Assembly (NCBI RefSeq): GCF_018255755.1
Contig: NZ_CP073766.1
Coordinates: 5,454,501-5,518,500 of the forward strand
DNA length: 64,000 nt
Direction of reading: 5' to 3'
From: Chitinophaga sp. HK235
GTDB lineage: Bacteria; Bacteroidota; Bacteroidia; Chitinophagales; Chitinophagaceae
The first letter of the stretch is position 1; every line of letters begins with the position of its first letter. Positions 25,349-34,905 of this stretch are shown in pieces. The translations under genes and the position numbers were made by a program. The notes below the pieces were generated by a model. That model was not told the DNA's origin, made no database searches, and was given only the letters and a program-made list of their open reading frames with translations.

Positions 25349-25464
25349 GATCTTTTAACAGGTAACGTTAAGGGAAAAAAATAGAAAGAAGTTACAGAAT
25401 CTGAGATCATAACAAAAGACAAAGGGCTAGTAGCTAGAAGCTAGCAGCTAAAAGCTTATAGAAT
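25349..25464 (+). repeat. Spacer with short AGCTAG-type repeats between actB and actC
   Basis: The spacer contains a run of imperfect GCTAG/AGCTA units at 25427-25455, ending 10 bp before actC. The units can pair with each other and form small hairpins. The function is unknown. Confidence 0.5.
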
Positions 25465-26907
25465 ATGAGTTTAAAATACGAATCCACACTGAGAGAACCT
25501 TTAGTTGACGGGGTTAAGGATTATCACCAGGTAACGGAAGATATCATTAGTCCCATTGAAGGGAAGCCTGGTAAATTGTGGTATGTAGGCTTTTTTATAT
25601 CACTGTTACTGTTGGGCTTCGGCGCATTTTCAGTGTTTTGGCAGATTTATTTCGGTGTGGGTGTTTGGAATCTGAACAAAACCATCGGTTGGGGTTGGGA
25701 CATCACCAACTTCGTATGGTGGGTAGGGATTGGTCACGCCGGTACCCTGATTTCTGCGATCCTCCTGCTGTTCCGTCAGGGATGGCGTACAGGGGTGAAC
25801 CGTGCAGCGGAAGCGATGACCATCTTCGCGGTAATGTGCGCCGGTCAGTTCCCGATTATTCACATGGGTCGTGTATGGATGGCGTTCTTCATCCTGCCTT
25901 ACCCTAACACCCGCGGTCCGGTATGGGTTAACTTTAACTCCCCGCTGCTGTGGGACGTATTCGCGATCTCCACTTATTTCACCGTTTCCCTGTTGTTCTG
26001 GTACTCCGGTCTGATTCCGGACTTCGCTACCATCCGCGACAGAGCTAAAACCAAGCTGCGTAAACTGCTGTATGGTGTAGCTTCTTTCGGCTGGACTGGT
26101 TCCACCAAACACTGGCAACGTCATGAAGCACTGTCACTGGTACTGGCAGGTCTGTCCACTCCGCTGGTACTGTCTGTACACACCATCGTATCCTTTGACT
26201 TTGCTACTTCCGTAATTCCTGGTTGGCACACTACCATCTTCCCTCCTTACTTCGTGGCGGGTGCGATCTTCTCTGGTTTCGCGATGGTACAAACACTGCT
26301 GATCATCACCCGTAAAATATTACACCTGGAAGAATACATTACCCTGGGCCACATGGAAGCCATGAACAAGGTAATTGTACTGACCGGTTCCGTAGTAGGT
26401 TGCGCTTACCTTACTGAGCTCTTTATGGCATGGTACGGTGCTAACCCTTACGAGTTTGCTACTTTCTTCAAATACCGTGCTGCTGGTCCGCTGGGTTGGT
26501 CTTACTGGATCATGATGACCTGCAACGTTATCTCTCCGCAGGTATTCTGGTTCCGTAAAATGAGAAGAAGCGTAGCGGTGACTTTCGTAATGTCTATCAT
26601 CGTAAACATCGGTATGTGGTTCGAACGTTTCGTGATCATCTGTACTTCCCTGTACCGCGACTATCTGCCATCCAGCTGGTCTTACTATCGTCCATCCTGG
26701 CCGGAAGTTGGTTTCTACATGGGTACATTCGGTCTGTTCTTTACCTGCTACTTCCTGTTCGCTAAATACTTCCCGGTAATCGCGGTAGCTGAGATCAAGT
26801 CTATCCTGAAAACCTCCGGTGAGAACTTTAAGGAAGATATGGAGAAGTACGAAGGAAAAACTGCAGAAGAGTTTTCTCACGCTGTTCATCACGAACACGC
26901 TCACTAA
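25465..26907 (+). CDS. actC: Alternative complex III subunit ActC (NrfD-like quinol-binding membrane subunit)
   Basis: The 480-residue polytopic protein has about ten transmembrane helices and belongs to the NrfD/PsrC family. Recognisable parts are WWVGIGHAGTLISAILLLFRQGWRTG (about 89-114), HMGRVWMAFFILPYPNTRGP near 133 and LSVHTIVSFDFATSVIPGWH near 236. It holds the menaquinol oxidation site on the periplasmic face in this complex. The C-terminus is His-rich (HAVHHEHAH). It is followed 48 bp later by actD. Confidence 0.95.
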   Translation: MSLKYESTLREPLVDGVKDYHQVTEDIISPIEGKPGKLWYVGFFISLLLLGFGAFSVFWQIYFGVGVWNLNKTIGWGWDITNFVWWVGIGHAGTLISAILLLFRQGWRTGVNRAAEAMTIFAVMCAGQFPIIHMGRVWMAFFILPYPNTRGPVWVNFNSPLLWDVFAISTYFTVSLLFWYSGLIPDFATIRDRAKTKLRKLLYGVASFGWTGSTKHWQRHEALSLVLAGLSTPLVLSVHTIVSFDFATSVIPGWHTTIFPPYFVAGAIFSGFAMVQTLLIITRKILHLEEYITLGHMEAMNKVIVLTGSVVGCAYLTELFMAWYGANPYEFATFFKYRAAGPLGWSYWIMMTCNVISPQVFWFRKMRRSVAVTFVMSIIVNIGMWFERFVIICTSLYRDYLPSSWSYYRPSWPEVGFYMGTFGLFFTCYFLFAKYFPVIAVAEIKSILKTSGENFKEDMEKYEGKTAEEFSHAVHHEHAH

Positions 26908-26955
26908 TAGATGAATTGACAGAATTAATTAATTGGAATTTGAATTTTTAAATAT

Positions 26956-27543
26956 ATGGCTGTTAAAAATTTTGTTGTAGGCTTGTTTGACGATGAGGCA
27001 GTGTTGTTTCCTGCGGTGAAGAAAGTACGCAATGCGGGCTACAAGTTGCACGATGTATACACTCCTTTTCCTGTTCACGGCCTGGATCATGCAATGGGTT
27101 TAAGGGAAACCAGTCTGCACACAGCCGGTTTCATATATGGTATCACTGGTACCACCACGGCTTTGGGTTTCATGAGCTGGGTTTTTAACGTAGACTGGCC
27201 ACTGAACATCGGTGGTAAGCCTCACTTCCCGTTACCTGCATTCATTCCTATCACTTTCGAGCTGACGGTATTATTCGCAGCCGTAGGGATGGTAATGACC
27301 TTCTGCTACCTGTGCCAGTTAATGCCAGGCGTAAAGAAACATATCTTCCACCCAAGACAAACTGACGACAAGTTTGTAATGGCGATCGAACTGACTGAAA
27401 AAACCAACGCAGAAGAAGTAAAACGCTTCCTGAAAGATGCCGGCGCTCATGATATCAATGAGCAGAGAGCAGAAGCTGGCTGGTGGTATGGCAGATTCGA
27501 TAAAGATGATGCGGATATCCACGCTTATCCGGCTAACGCTTAA
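26956..27543 (+). CDS. actD: Alternative complex III subunit ActD (DUF3341)
   Basis: The 195-residue protein has an N-terminal soluble segment (VGLFDDEAVLFPAVKKVRNAGYK), two transmembrane helices (about 55-80 and 95-120) and a soluble C-terminal domain, the DUF3341/ActD layout. It is a structural membrane subunit of complex III analogues with no known cofactor. Its place between actC and actE is conserved. Confidence 0.93.
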   Translation: MAVKNFVVGLFDDEAVLFPAVKKVRNAGYKLHDVYTPFPVHGLDHAMGLRETSLHTAGFIYGITGTTTALGFMSWVFNVDWPLNIGGKPHFPLPAFIPITFELTVLFAAVGMVMTFCYLCQLMPGVKKHIFHPRQTDDKFVMAIELTEKTNAEEVKRFLKDAGAHDINEQRAEAGWWYGRFDKDDADIHAYPANA

Positions 27544-27628
27544 TAACATTAACAGCTAAAAAATACAGTTGCAACATTAGGATCTGGCAAGCAAAAGAAC
27601 TAATGAAAGCTAGAATAAATAATTTCTG

Positions 27629-28234
27629 ATGAAAAGGACTTCCAACATATTGATTGTAGCCGCATTGGCAACTGGAGCTTTCCTGGCAGCCTGTAACAAA
27701 GGGGAGCACAACAGAAAGCCCGGCAGGATTTATATGCCCGACATGTATGAATCCCGTGCGTATGAATTTTACAGTGCTCGTTTGTCAGGCCTGAAGCCAG
27801 TGGAAGGAACAGTAAAAAGAGGTGAACTTTTGCCTTACCATCTGAAAGAAGCAGATACGGCGCAGGCAAATCTGGTGAAGAATCCGCTGACCATCACACC
27901 TGAAGATCTGAAAGAAGGAGAACGTTTGTTTAATATCTACTGCGGTATCTGCCATGGTACTGCTCTGGATGGTAATGGTCCGCTGTATAAAGGAGGCGAA
28001 GGTCCTTACTCTGCAGCACCTGCCAACCTGGTTGCCGGCGCTAAAGCCGGTTATACCGAAGGCCGCCTGTTTCACGTAATGACCTATGGTTATAACATGA
28101 TGGGTAGCTACGCCAGCCAGCTCGACAGGGCACAACGCTGGAAAATAGCCGCTTATATCAAGAGCAAACAGCCTGGTGCCGCCAAGCCTGCCGCTGAAGC
28201 CGCGCCTGCTAAAGACAGCGCAACGGCTAAATAA
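27629..28234 (+). CDS. actE: Alternative complex III subunit ActE, monoheme cytochrome c lipoprotein
   Basis: The 201-residue protein starts with a lipoprotein signal peptide (lipobox FLAAC, Cys22) and carries one heme motif, CGICH, at 105-109. MMGSYASQLDRAQRW supplies the likely axial Met. The C-terminal 25 residues are a flexible Ala/Lys/Pro tail. It is tethered to the membrane outside the cytoplasm and probably relays electrons from ActA towards the oxidase CuA centre. Confidence 0.94.
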   Translation: MKRTSNILIVAALATGAFLAACNKGEHNRKPGRIYMPDMYESRAYEFYSARLSGLKPVEGTVKRGELLPYHLKEADTAQANLVKNPLTITPEDLKEGERLFNIYCGICHGTALDGNGPLYKGGEGPYSAAPANLVAGAKAGYTEGRLFHVMTYGYNMMGSYASQLDRAQRWKIAAYIKSKQPGAAKPAAEAAPAKDSATAK

Positions 28235-28286
28235 GTGTAAGAAGAGTTAAAAAACAGCATTTCAAAAAGTATTTTAATATACAGTA

Positions 28287-29492
28287 ATGAAAGACCAATT
28301 TGTAGTACCGGCAAGATTAAAAAAGACCAGCTTCGTGTTAATGGGCGTGGGCTTGCTGACTTTATTGATCGGATTAATTGCGTTTCAAGGTGAGAGCGCG
28401 ACACGGTTCTGGGCCGGTCTGTTGCAAAACAGCAGCTTCTTTTTGCTGATTACATTGGCCAGCACCTTTTTTATTGCAGCCACAACACTGGCACACGGTG
28501 GTTGGCAGATCGCCTTCCGTCGCGTACCGGAAGCTATTTCAATGGCAGTAATGCCATTGGCTGCTATTTTGTTCATCATTGTAATGATTCTCGTTTTCGG
28601 TGGTAAAGAACATATCTACCACTGGGTAAACGCTCACCACGTAGCAGAAGATAAAGTCCTCACCTGGAAATCCGCTTTCCTGAACAAAGGATTTTATACT
28701 ACTGCCACTATCCTGACACTCGGCCTGTGGATTTTCTTTACACGGAAACTCCGCAACATGTCTATAGAAGAAGATAGCTGGACCATGAATCCTGAAACCA
28801 GTCGTAAACTGATCTGGAGAAACACCGTTTGGTGCGGTGGCTTCCTGGTGATTTACGCCCTCAGCGTTGGTTCCACTACTCCATGGGTTTGGCTGATGAG
28901 CATCGATGCTCACTGGTTCTCTACCATGTACAGCTGGTACACTTTCGCCAGCAGCTGGGTATCCGGCCTCTCCCTGATAGCGCTGTTCGTTATTTACCTG
29001 AAAAAGAACGGTTATCTGACTTATGTAAATGAAGAGCACCTGCACGATCTGGGTAAATTTATCTTTGCTTTCAGCATCTTCTGGACTTACCTCTGGTTCT
29101 CCCAGTACATGCTGATCTGGTACGCTAACATGCCGGAAGAAACTGAATACTTCCAGCCACGCGTATGGGGCGAATGGAGACCTATCTTCTTCCTGAACCT
29201 CCTGATCAACTTTATTACTCCGTTGTTGTTCCTGATGAAACGGGACACCAAACGTAACTATACTGCGGTAGCATTCATCGCTGTAGTGGTGATCTGTGGC
29301 CACTGGCTGGATTTCTGGCAGATGGTAGGCCCCGGTACTTACAAACACCTGGTATTCCCTTGGTATGAACTGGGACTGGGACTTGGTTTCGTAGGTCTGA
29401 TCATTTTCCTGGTTGCCAACCAACTTGCTAAAGTTCCGCTGGTGCCTAAAAATCATCCTTACCTGAAAGAAAGTATTGTTCACCACACCTAA
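28287..29492 (+). CDS. actF: Alternative complex III subunit ActF (NrfD-like)
   Basis: The 401-residue polytopic protein with about ten transmembrane helices is a paralogue of actC. Segments such as ITLASTFFIAATTLAHGGWQIAFRRVPEA (about 54-82) and FAFSIFWTYLWFSQYMLIWYANMPEE (about 259-284) are typical of ActF. It completes the membrane domain of alternative complex III. coxB begins 64 bp downstream on the same strand, so complex III and oxidase are likely co-expressed. Confidence 0.94.
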   Translation: MKDQFVVPARLKKTSFVLMGVGLLTLLIGLIAFQGESATRFWAGLLQNSSFFLLITLASTFFIAATTLAHGGWQIAFRRVPEAISMAVMPLAAILFIIVMILVFGGKEHIYHWVNAHHVAEDKVLTWKSAFLNKGFYTTATILTLGLWIFFTRKLRNMSIEEDSWTMNPETSRKLIWRNTVWCGGFLVIYALSVGSTTPWVWLMSIDAHWFSTMYSWYTFASSWVSGLSLIALFVIYLKKNGYLTYVNEEHLHDLGKFIFAFSIFWTYLWFSQYMLIWYANMPEETEYFQPRVWGEWRPIFFLNLLINFITPLLFLMKRDTKRNYTAVAFIAVVVICGHWLDFWQMVGPGTYKHLVFPWYELGLGLGFVGLIIFLVANQLAKVPLVPKNHPYLKESIVHHT

Positions 29493-29556
29493 TATGGGTG
29501 ATAACGGAGATTAAGCAATAGAAAAGCATTAGATAACTTAATTATTTCATATAGCA

Positions 29557-30597
29557 ATGTCAGGATTTTTAGCAGTCTTAGTTATTGTTCTCATATTCAT
29601 AGTCATCTTCCAGATTGCGAAGGCGAGCGAATATGTGTCCATATTGAAGGGAGAAAAGAAAGCGCGCCAGCAAAGTAACCGTATCAATGGTTTCCTGCTG
29701 ATAGCATTCCTGGTGCTGGGGCTCATCGGCGTGTATTACTGTAATAATCTGCTGAAAGGCAAGATCCTGGGCGAATCTGCATCTGTGCAGGGTGAAGGGG
29801 TAGATACCCTCATCTATGTAACCCTGGCCATCACCGGTGTTGTGTTTATTGGTACCCAGATCCTCCTGTTCTGGTTCGCATTTAAATACCAGGAAAAAGA
29901 AGGCCGCAAGGCATTTTATTTCCCGCATAATAATAAACTGGAAGTGATCTGGACCGTTATCCCGGCCATCGCACTGACAGTACTGGTGGCTTTCGGTCTG
30001 AAACACTGGTTCCAGCTGACTTCCGACGCTCCAAAAGATGCTGCGGTAGTGGAAATCACCGGTAAACAATTCAACTGGCTCATCCGTTACCCAGGTAAAG
30101 ATGGTCAGCTCGGCCGTCGCGACTTCAAGAAAATTGATGAGGCAGCCAGCAACCCGCTGGGTATGGATTGGGAAGATCAACTGGGTAAAGACGACTTCAT
30201 GGCAACAGAAGTTCACCTGGTGGTAGGTAAACCCGTAAAATTCGTAATCGGTTCCCGTGATGTTATTCACGACGTAGGTTTACCTCAGTTCCGTATGAAA
30301 ATGGACGCTGTGCCTGGTATTCCTACTACCCTGTGGTTTACTCCTAAGTTTACCACCAAACAAATGAAGGAAAAAACCGGCAACCCGGATTTCACCTACG
30401 AAATTTCCTGCGATCAGATGTGTGGTTCCGGTCACTACTCCATGAGAGGTGTGATTGTTGTGGAAACACAGGAAGAATACGATGCTTGGGTAGCTAAACA
30501 GCCATTACAGTATAGCCTGGCTCACCCTGCGGCCGCTCCTGCTGAAGCGCCAAAGGCTGACAGCACGCAAAAAACTGTGGCTGCGAATATCCGGTAA
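29557..30597 (+). CDS. coxB: Cytochrome c oxidase subunit II (CuA)
   Basis: The 346-residue protein has a cupredoxin domain with an intact CuA site: Cys285, Cys289, His293 and Met296 in SCDQMCGSGHYSM, and the upstream His in DVIHDVGLP. There is no CxxCH, so this is an aa3-type rather than a caa3-type subunit. Four hydrophobic segments are visible (about 4-20, 45-63, 85-108, 131-147) instead of the usual two, so the N-terminus is extended by two helices. The Ala/Pro-rich C-terminus is probably disordered. It receives electrons from the ActA/ActE hemes. Confidence 0.95.
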   Translation: MSGFLAVLVIVLIFIVIFQIAKASEYVSILKGEKKARQQSNRINGFLLIAFLVLGLIGVYYCNNLLKGKILGESASVQGEGVDTLIYVTLAITGVVFIGTQILLFWFAFKYQEKEGRKAFYFPHNNKLEVIWTVIPAIALTVLVAFGLKHWFQLTSDAPKDAAVVEITGKQFNWLIRYPGKDGQLGRRDFKKIDEAASNPLGMDWEDQLGKDDFMATEVHLVVGKPVKFVIGSRDVIHDVGLPQFRMKMDAVPGIPTTLWFTPKFTTKQMKEKTGNPDFTYEISCDQMCGSGHYSMRGVIVVETQEEYDAWVAKQPLQYSLAHPAAAPAEAPKADSTQKTVAANIR

Positions 30598-30601
30598 GCC
30601 G

Positions 30602-30609
30602 TAATTTTG
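30602..30609 (+). promoter_or_regulatory. Possible internal -7 box before coxA
   Basis: TAATTTTG starts 5 bp after the coxB stop. The -33 part is lacking. The palindrome GTTTATTAATAAAC at 30688-30701 lies between it and coxA. Confidence 0.3.
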
Positions 30610-30711
30610 TGAAGAAGAATTTTTTGACGCAGAACTTAAAAAACTAAAAAAGACAAACTGACAAACGAAGATACTTCCCGGGCGTTAGTTTATTAATAAA
30701 CCGAACCGATT

Positions 30712-32523
30712 ATGAGTAACGAAGCAACATTGCACAGTCAACAGGAGGTAATGCACGGCGCGCATGATCATCACGATCATGAGCACCATCATGAAGACAA
30801 TTTCATCTCGAAATATGTGTTCAGCCTGGATCATAAAATGATCGCCAAACAATTCCTGATCACCGGTATCGTTTGGGCTATCATTGGTGCTTTCTTTTCT
30901 GTGGTGTTCCGTTTGCAACTGGGTTTTCCCGATGCTACTTTCCCCTGGCTGGAAAGCATTATGGGTCACTGGGCAAAAGGTGGCCGTATCACTCCTGAAG
31001 CTTACTATGCATTGGTAACAATGCACGGTACTATCCTCGTATTCTTTGTATTGACCGCTGGTTTAAGTGGTACCTTCTCCAACCTGCTCATTCCGCTGCA
31101 GGTAGGTGCCCGCGATATGGCTTCTCCTTTCATGAACTGCCTCAGCTACTGGTTCTTCTTCCTGGCCAGCCTCGTAATGATGGCTTCCCTGTTTGTTCAA
31201 ACAGGCCCGGCTTCCGGAGGTTGGACAATGTATCCTCCGCTGAGCGCCCTCGGAGATGCTTCCATCGGTTCTAAAATAGGTGTTGACCTGTGGTTGACCA
31301 GTATGGCACTGTTCGTTGTTTCTCAGCTGCTCGGTGGTCTGAACTACATCTCTACCCTTCTGAACATGCGTACCAAAGGTATGAGCATGACCAAAATGCC
31401 TTTAACCATCTGGTCATTCTTCTTTACCGCTGTACTGGGCGTACTGTCTTTCCCTGTACTGCTGTCCGGCTTCATCCTCCTGCTGATGGACCGTCACGCT
31501 GGTACCAGCTTCTATCTCTCTGATATCTTCATCGCAGGTAAAGCCCTGGCTAACGAAGGTGGTAGCGCCATCCTCTACCAGCACTTGTTCTGGTTCCTGG
31601 GTCACCCTGAAGTATATATCATTATCCTCCCTGCCATGGGTATGGTATCTGAAGTACTGGCAGTTAGCTCCCGTAAACCTATCTTCGGTTATCTGGCCAT
31701 GATCGGTTCTCTGTTCGCTATCTGTATCCTGGCCTTCCTGGTATGGGCTCACCACATGTTCGTAACTGGTCTGAACCCATTCCTCGGCGCCTTCTTCGTA
31801 CTCCTGACACTGCTCATCGCGGTACCATCCGCCATCAAGGTGTTTAACTGGCTTACCACCATCTGGAAAGGTAATATCCGCTTTACACCGGCTTCCCTGT
31901 TCTCTATCGGTTTCGTGAGCACCTTTATCTCTGGTGGTCTGACTGGTATCTGGCTGGGTAACTCCTCTATCGACATTCACCTGCACGATACCTACTTCGT
32001 AATCGCACACTTCCACATCGTAATGGGTGTGTCCGCATTCTTCGGTATGTTTGCCGGTATCTACCACTGGTTCCCGAAAATGTATGGCCGCTTTATGAAC
32101 AATACTATCGGCTATATCCACTTCTGGGTAACCCTGATCGGTGCTTATCTGATCTTCTGGCCAATGCACTACGAAGGTATGGCCGGTATGCCAAGAAGAT
32201 ATTTTGACTACTCCAGCTGGACTTCCTTTAACCAGTTTGGTGGTCTGAACCAGTTCATCAGCATCGTGGTAATCCTCGTATTTGCTACTCAGCTGCTGTT
32301 CGTGTTCAACTTCTTCTACAGCATCTTCAAAGGAAGAAAACTCACCGAGCAGAACCCTTGGAAAGCTACTTCCCTGGAATGGACTACTCCAATCAATCCT
32401 GGTCACGGCAACTGGCCTGGTGAAATTCCTGAAGTACACCGCTGGGCTTACGATTACAGCAAGGATGGAAGAGATTTCATCCCGCAAACCGAGCCCATCG
32501 GCCCTAACGAGTCAGCTCACTAA
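30712..32523 (+). CDS. coxA: Cytochrome c oxidase subunit I (aa3-type, family A1)
   Basis: The 603-residue catalytic subunit has all metal ligands: the low-spin heme a pair His105 (MHGTILVFF) and His435, heme a3 ligand His433 (both in HDTYFVIAHFH), and CuB ligands His298, His347 and His348. The cross-linked Tyr302 and D-channel Glu300 in GHPEVY mark family A1 heme-copper oxidases. About twelve transmembrane helices. The N-terminal 25 residues are His-rich (GAHDHHDHEHHHED), possibly a metal-binding tail. It reduces O2 to water and pumps protons. Confidence 0.97.
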   Translation: MSNEATLHSQQEVMHGAHDHHDHEHHHEDNFISKYVFSLDHKMIAKQFLITGIVWAIIGAFFSVVFRLQLGFPDATFPWLESIMGHWAKGGRITPEAYYALVTMHGTILVFFVLTAGLSGTFSNLLIPLQVGARDMASPFMNCLSYWFFFLASLVMMASLFVQTGPASGGWTMYPPLSALGDASIGSKIGVDLWLTSMALFVVSQLLGGLNYISTLLNMRTKGMSMTKMPLTIWSFFFTAVLGVLSFPVLLSGFILLLMDRHAGTSFYLSDIFIAGKALANEGGSAILYQHLFWFLGHPEVYIIILPAMGMVSEVLAVSSRKPIFGYLAMIGSLFAICILAFLVWAHHMFVTGLNPFLGAFFVLLTLLIAVPSAIKVFNWLTTIWKGNIRFTPASLFSIGFVSTFISGGLTGIWLGNSSIDIHLHDTYFVIAHFHIVMGVSAFFGMFAGIYHWFPKMYGRFMNNTIGYIHFWVTLIGAYLIFWPMHYEGMAGMPRRYFDYSSWTSFNQFGGLNQFISIVVILVFATQLLFVFNFFYSIFKGRKLTEQNPWKATSLEWTTPINPGHGNWPGEIPEVHRWAYDYSKDGRDFIPQTEPIGPNESAH

Positions 32524-32534
32524 TGTAATAAAAG

Positions 32535-32573
32535 AGATTCCGGGGGGCAGAAAATAACTGCTTTCCGGAATCT
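32535..32573 (+). terminator. Hairpin after coxA
   Basis: AGATTCCGG (32535-32543) pairs with CCGGAATCT (32565-32573), with an inner CAG/CTG pair. Only a weak T-run follows, so partial read-through to ctaB is plausible. Confidence 0.65.
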
Positions 32574-32591
32574 TGTTCACCGTGATGTTTG

Positions 32592-32599
32592 TAAATTTG
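32592..32599 (+). promoter_or_regulatory. -7 box for the ctaB-downstream oxidase genes
   Basis: TAAATTTG matches TAnnTTTG. With the hairpin just upstream it divides the cluster into two transcription units. Confidence 0.45.
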
Positions 32600-32636
32600 T
32601 TCCGGATTTAAATACCGGAATGTGGAAAGAAATAAA

Positions 32637-33536
32637 ATGTTGCAAGAAAACTCCATAAAATTGTCGTCGTCGTATGCAGTAGCGAGCAAGGTGAAGGATT
32701 ATTCTCAGCTGATGAAGTTTAATCTCACCTTCATGGTGGTATTTTCATCAGTGGTAGCTTACCTGCTGGTACCGGACGTGGAGTTTGATCTCATCAAAGT
32801 TCTTTTGTTATTTGCTGGTGGTTTGCTGGTTTCCGGATCAGCCAATACCATCAACCAGATATGGGAAAAAAATACGGACAAACTGATGGCGCGTACCGCC
32901 ACCCGTCCCCTGCCCTCCGGCAGGATGAGTGAAGGGGAAGCGATCACCGTAGCCATCGTAACCGGGGTAGCAGGTTTCCTGATCATGGGATACTGCTTTA
33001 ACTGGCTGAGTGCTGCATTGAGCCTCTTCTCCCTGGTGATGTACGGATTTGTATATACTCCCTGGAAGAAATGGAATTCACTGGCCGTACTGGTAGGTGG
33101 AATTCCAGGAGCAATGCCGCTGCTCATAGGCTGGGCTGCAGGTGCCAATAACCTCTCTGAAGGTGGCTGGTCACTGTTCGCTATCCAGTTCCTGTGGCAG
33201 TTTCCGCACTTCTGGGCTATCGCCTGGATTGCGCACAAAGACTATACCCGTGCTGGGTTTAAACTGCTGCCGGCTAACGGCGAGCCCAACCGGTTTACCG
33301 CCCTGCAGGCTGTTATGTATACCCTGCTGCTGATTCCCGCAGGTGTAATACCTTACCTGCTGAAAATCACTGGTGGTATTTCCGCGATCGTGGCTATCGT
33401 AGCAGGCTTGTTTTTCCTGTACCGTGCCATTAACCTGTATAGAAAAAATGATGTCCCTGCAGCACGTAAACTGATGTTCGGTTCATACATTTACCTGACC
33501 ATTGTTCAGCTGGCACAGCTGCTGGACAAGGCCTAA
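32637..33536 (+). CDS. ctaB: Protoheme IX farnesyltransferase (heme O synthase)
   Basis: The 299-residue UbiA-family membrane enzyme converts heme B to heme O, needed for heme A of the oxidase. The first Asp-rich motif is in NTINQIWEKNTDKLMARTATRPLPSGR (starting near residue 75), and the second conserved loop includes WAIAWIAHKDYTRAGFKLLP. ATG at 32637 is preferred over a GTG five codons upstream. It lies between coxA and the subunit III genes, as is common. Confidence 0.95.
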   Translation: MLQENSIKLSSSYAVASKVKDYSQLMKFNLTFMVVFSSVVAYLLVPDVEFDLIKVLLLFAGGLLVSGSANTINQIWEKNTDKLMARTATRPLPSGRMSEGEAITVAIVTGVAGFLIMGYCFNWLSAALSLFSLVMYGFVYTPWKKWNSLAVLVGGIPGAMPLLIGWAAGANNLSEGGWSLFAIQFLWQFPHFWAIAWIAHKDYTRAGFKLLPANGEPNRFTALQAVMYTLLLIPAGVIPYLLKITGGISAIVAIVAGLFFLYRAINLYRKNDVPAARKLMFGSYIYLTIVQLAQLLDKA

Positions 33537-33553
33537 AAGCAATAGGAGGAGTG

Positions 33554-34117
33554 ATGCATACAATGAGCATACAACGTAAGAAAATTCATCCGCACAAGTA
33601 CTCCCTATGGATAGCAATGGGTAGCATTACCATGATGTTCATCGGATTTACCAGTGCATACGTTGTGAAGAGATCGCAGGCCAACTGGCTGGCATTTGAA
33701 CTGCCGCATATTTTCTGGTTATCTACTGCTGTAATTTTACTCAGCAGCCTGACCATCCACCTGGCACTGAAACAGTTCAGGGAAAGAAATATGCAGCGTT
33801 ACAAACAGCTGATCACCGTTACCGCCATATTAGGCGTGGCTTTCGCTGCCTGTCAGTGGATTGGCTTTGCTCAGATGAAAAACAGCGGACTCCCCCTCAA
33901 CGGGCCCGTTTCCGCTTCCTTTATTTATGTTATTGTAGGCGTGCACATGCTGCACGTACTGGGTGGTGTGGTAGCACTGCTCGTAATGTTTGCCAGGGCC
34001 TACCGGACCCGCATTCGTACCTACTCCGCAGTACCAATCGAAGTAGCCGCCACTTACTGGCATTTCGTAGACGTTTTGTGGATCTACCTGTTGATTTTTT
34101 TAAGTATCGCGAGATAA
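33554..34117 (+). CDS. Cytochrome c oxidase subunit III, first copy
   Basis: The 187-residue protein has five transmembrane helices and the subunit III signature IVGVHMLHVLGGVVALLVM followed by ATYWHFVDVLWIYLLIFL. A rare strong AGGAGG at 33544-33549 sets ATG 33554 as the start; the preceding GTG is less likely. It overlaps nothing and is 17 bp after ctaB. It is shorter than the second copy, which follows 27 bp later. Confidence 0.92.
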   Translation: MHTMSIQRKKIHPHKYSLWIAMGSITMMFIGFTSAYVVKRSQANWLAFELPHIFWLSTAVILLSSLTIHLALKQFRERNMQRYKQLITVTAILGVAFAACQWIGFAQMKNSGLPLNGPVSASFIYVIVGVHMLHVLGGVVALLVMFARAYRTRIRTYSAVPIEVAATYWHFVDVLWIYLLIFLSIAR

Positions 34118-34144
34118 ACTTTGTAAAATTTTATAAAACAAACA

Positions 34145-34819
34145 ATGGACACAGCAGTTACAGCGAAGAAAAAATGGTGGGCCGGCGGACATTCTCCCTT
34201 TAATGTGAGCTATGGCAAGTTGATGATGTGGTACTTCCTGGTATCAGATGCCTTCACTTTCGGTGCATTACTGATATCATACGGAACTATCCGCTTTTCC
34301 AGCACATCCTGGCCTGATCCGAATGAGGTTTTCCGTTCTTTCCCGGGTATGGGACATGCCAACTTACCGTTGGTATTCGTGAGCTTGATGACCTTCATCC
34401 TCATCATGAGTTCTGTAACCATGGTACTGGCAGTTCATGCCGGTCACATGAGAGATAAAAAAGCTGTTGCCAAATGGCTGACCTGGACTATCATCGGAGG
34501 TATCTGCTTCCTGAGCTGCCAGGCATGGGAATGGACACACCTGTTCCATGAAGGTGCATGGTGGGGTCGCAACCCTTTCCACAACGTTGATGGCACAATG
34601 GCATCTACCAACTTCACCAACTTCTTCTTTACCATCACCGGTTTCCACGGCCTGCACGTAACCTCCGGCGTTGTACTGAACATCGTAATCCTCGCTAACG
34701 TACTGAAAGGTACCTACGAAGAAAGAGGTCACTACGAAATGGTGGAAAAAGTAGGTCTCTACTGGCACTTTGTAGATCTGGTTTGGGTATTCGTATTCAC
34801 CTGCTTCTACCTGCTCTAA
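34145..34819 (+). CDS. Cytochrome c oxidase subunit III, second copy
   Basis: The 224-residue, mainly helical membrane protein contains the same family features, ITGFHGLHVTSGVVLNIVIL and GLYWHFVDLVWVFVFTCFYLL. It has extra N-terminal residues and a long loop, HEGAWWGRNPFHNVDGTMASTN-like, between helices (about residues 137-158). The pair of tandem paralogues suggests that both are present in one oxidase or alternate. Subunit III stabilises subunit I and its oxygen channel. Confidence 0.93.
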   Translation: MDTAVTAKKKWWAGGHSPFNVSYGKLMMWYFLVSDAFTFGALLISYGTIRFSSTSWPDPNEVFRSFPGMGHANLPLVFVSLMTFILIMSSVTMVLAVHAGHMRDKKAVAKWLTWTIIGGICFLSCQAWEWTHLFHEGAWWGRNPFHNVDGTMASTNFTNFFFTITGFHGLHVTSGVVLNIVILANVLKGTYEERGHYEMVEKVGLYWHFVDLVWVFVFTCFYLL

Positions 34820-34905
34820 GCATCAAAAGCAATCAAAAACGAATACAAGGTTTGTAATTTGATTAATAGAATCTGATATTAAGAACTTATTCAATTTAAA
34901 TAGGA

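Noticed and set aside
25427..25455. CRISPR-like short repeats
   Set aside because: The units are imperfect, about 6-8 bp, without regular spacers.
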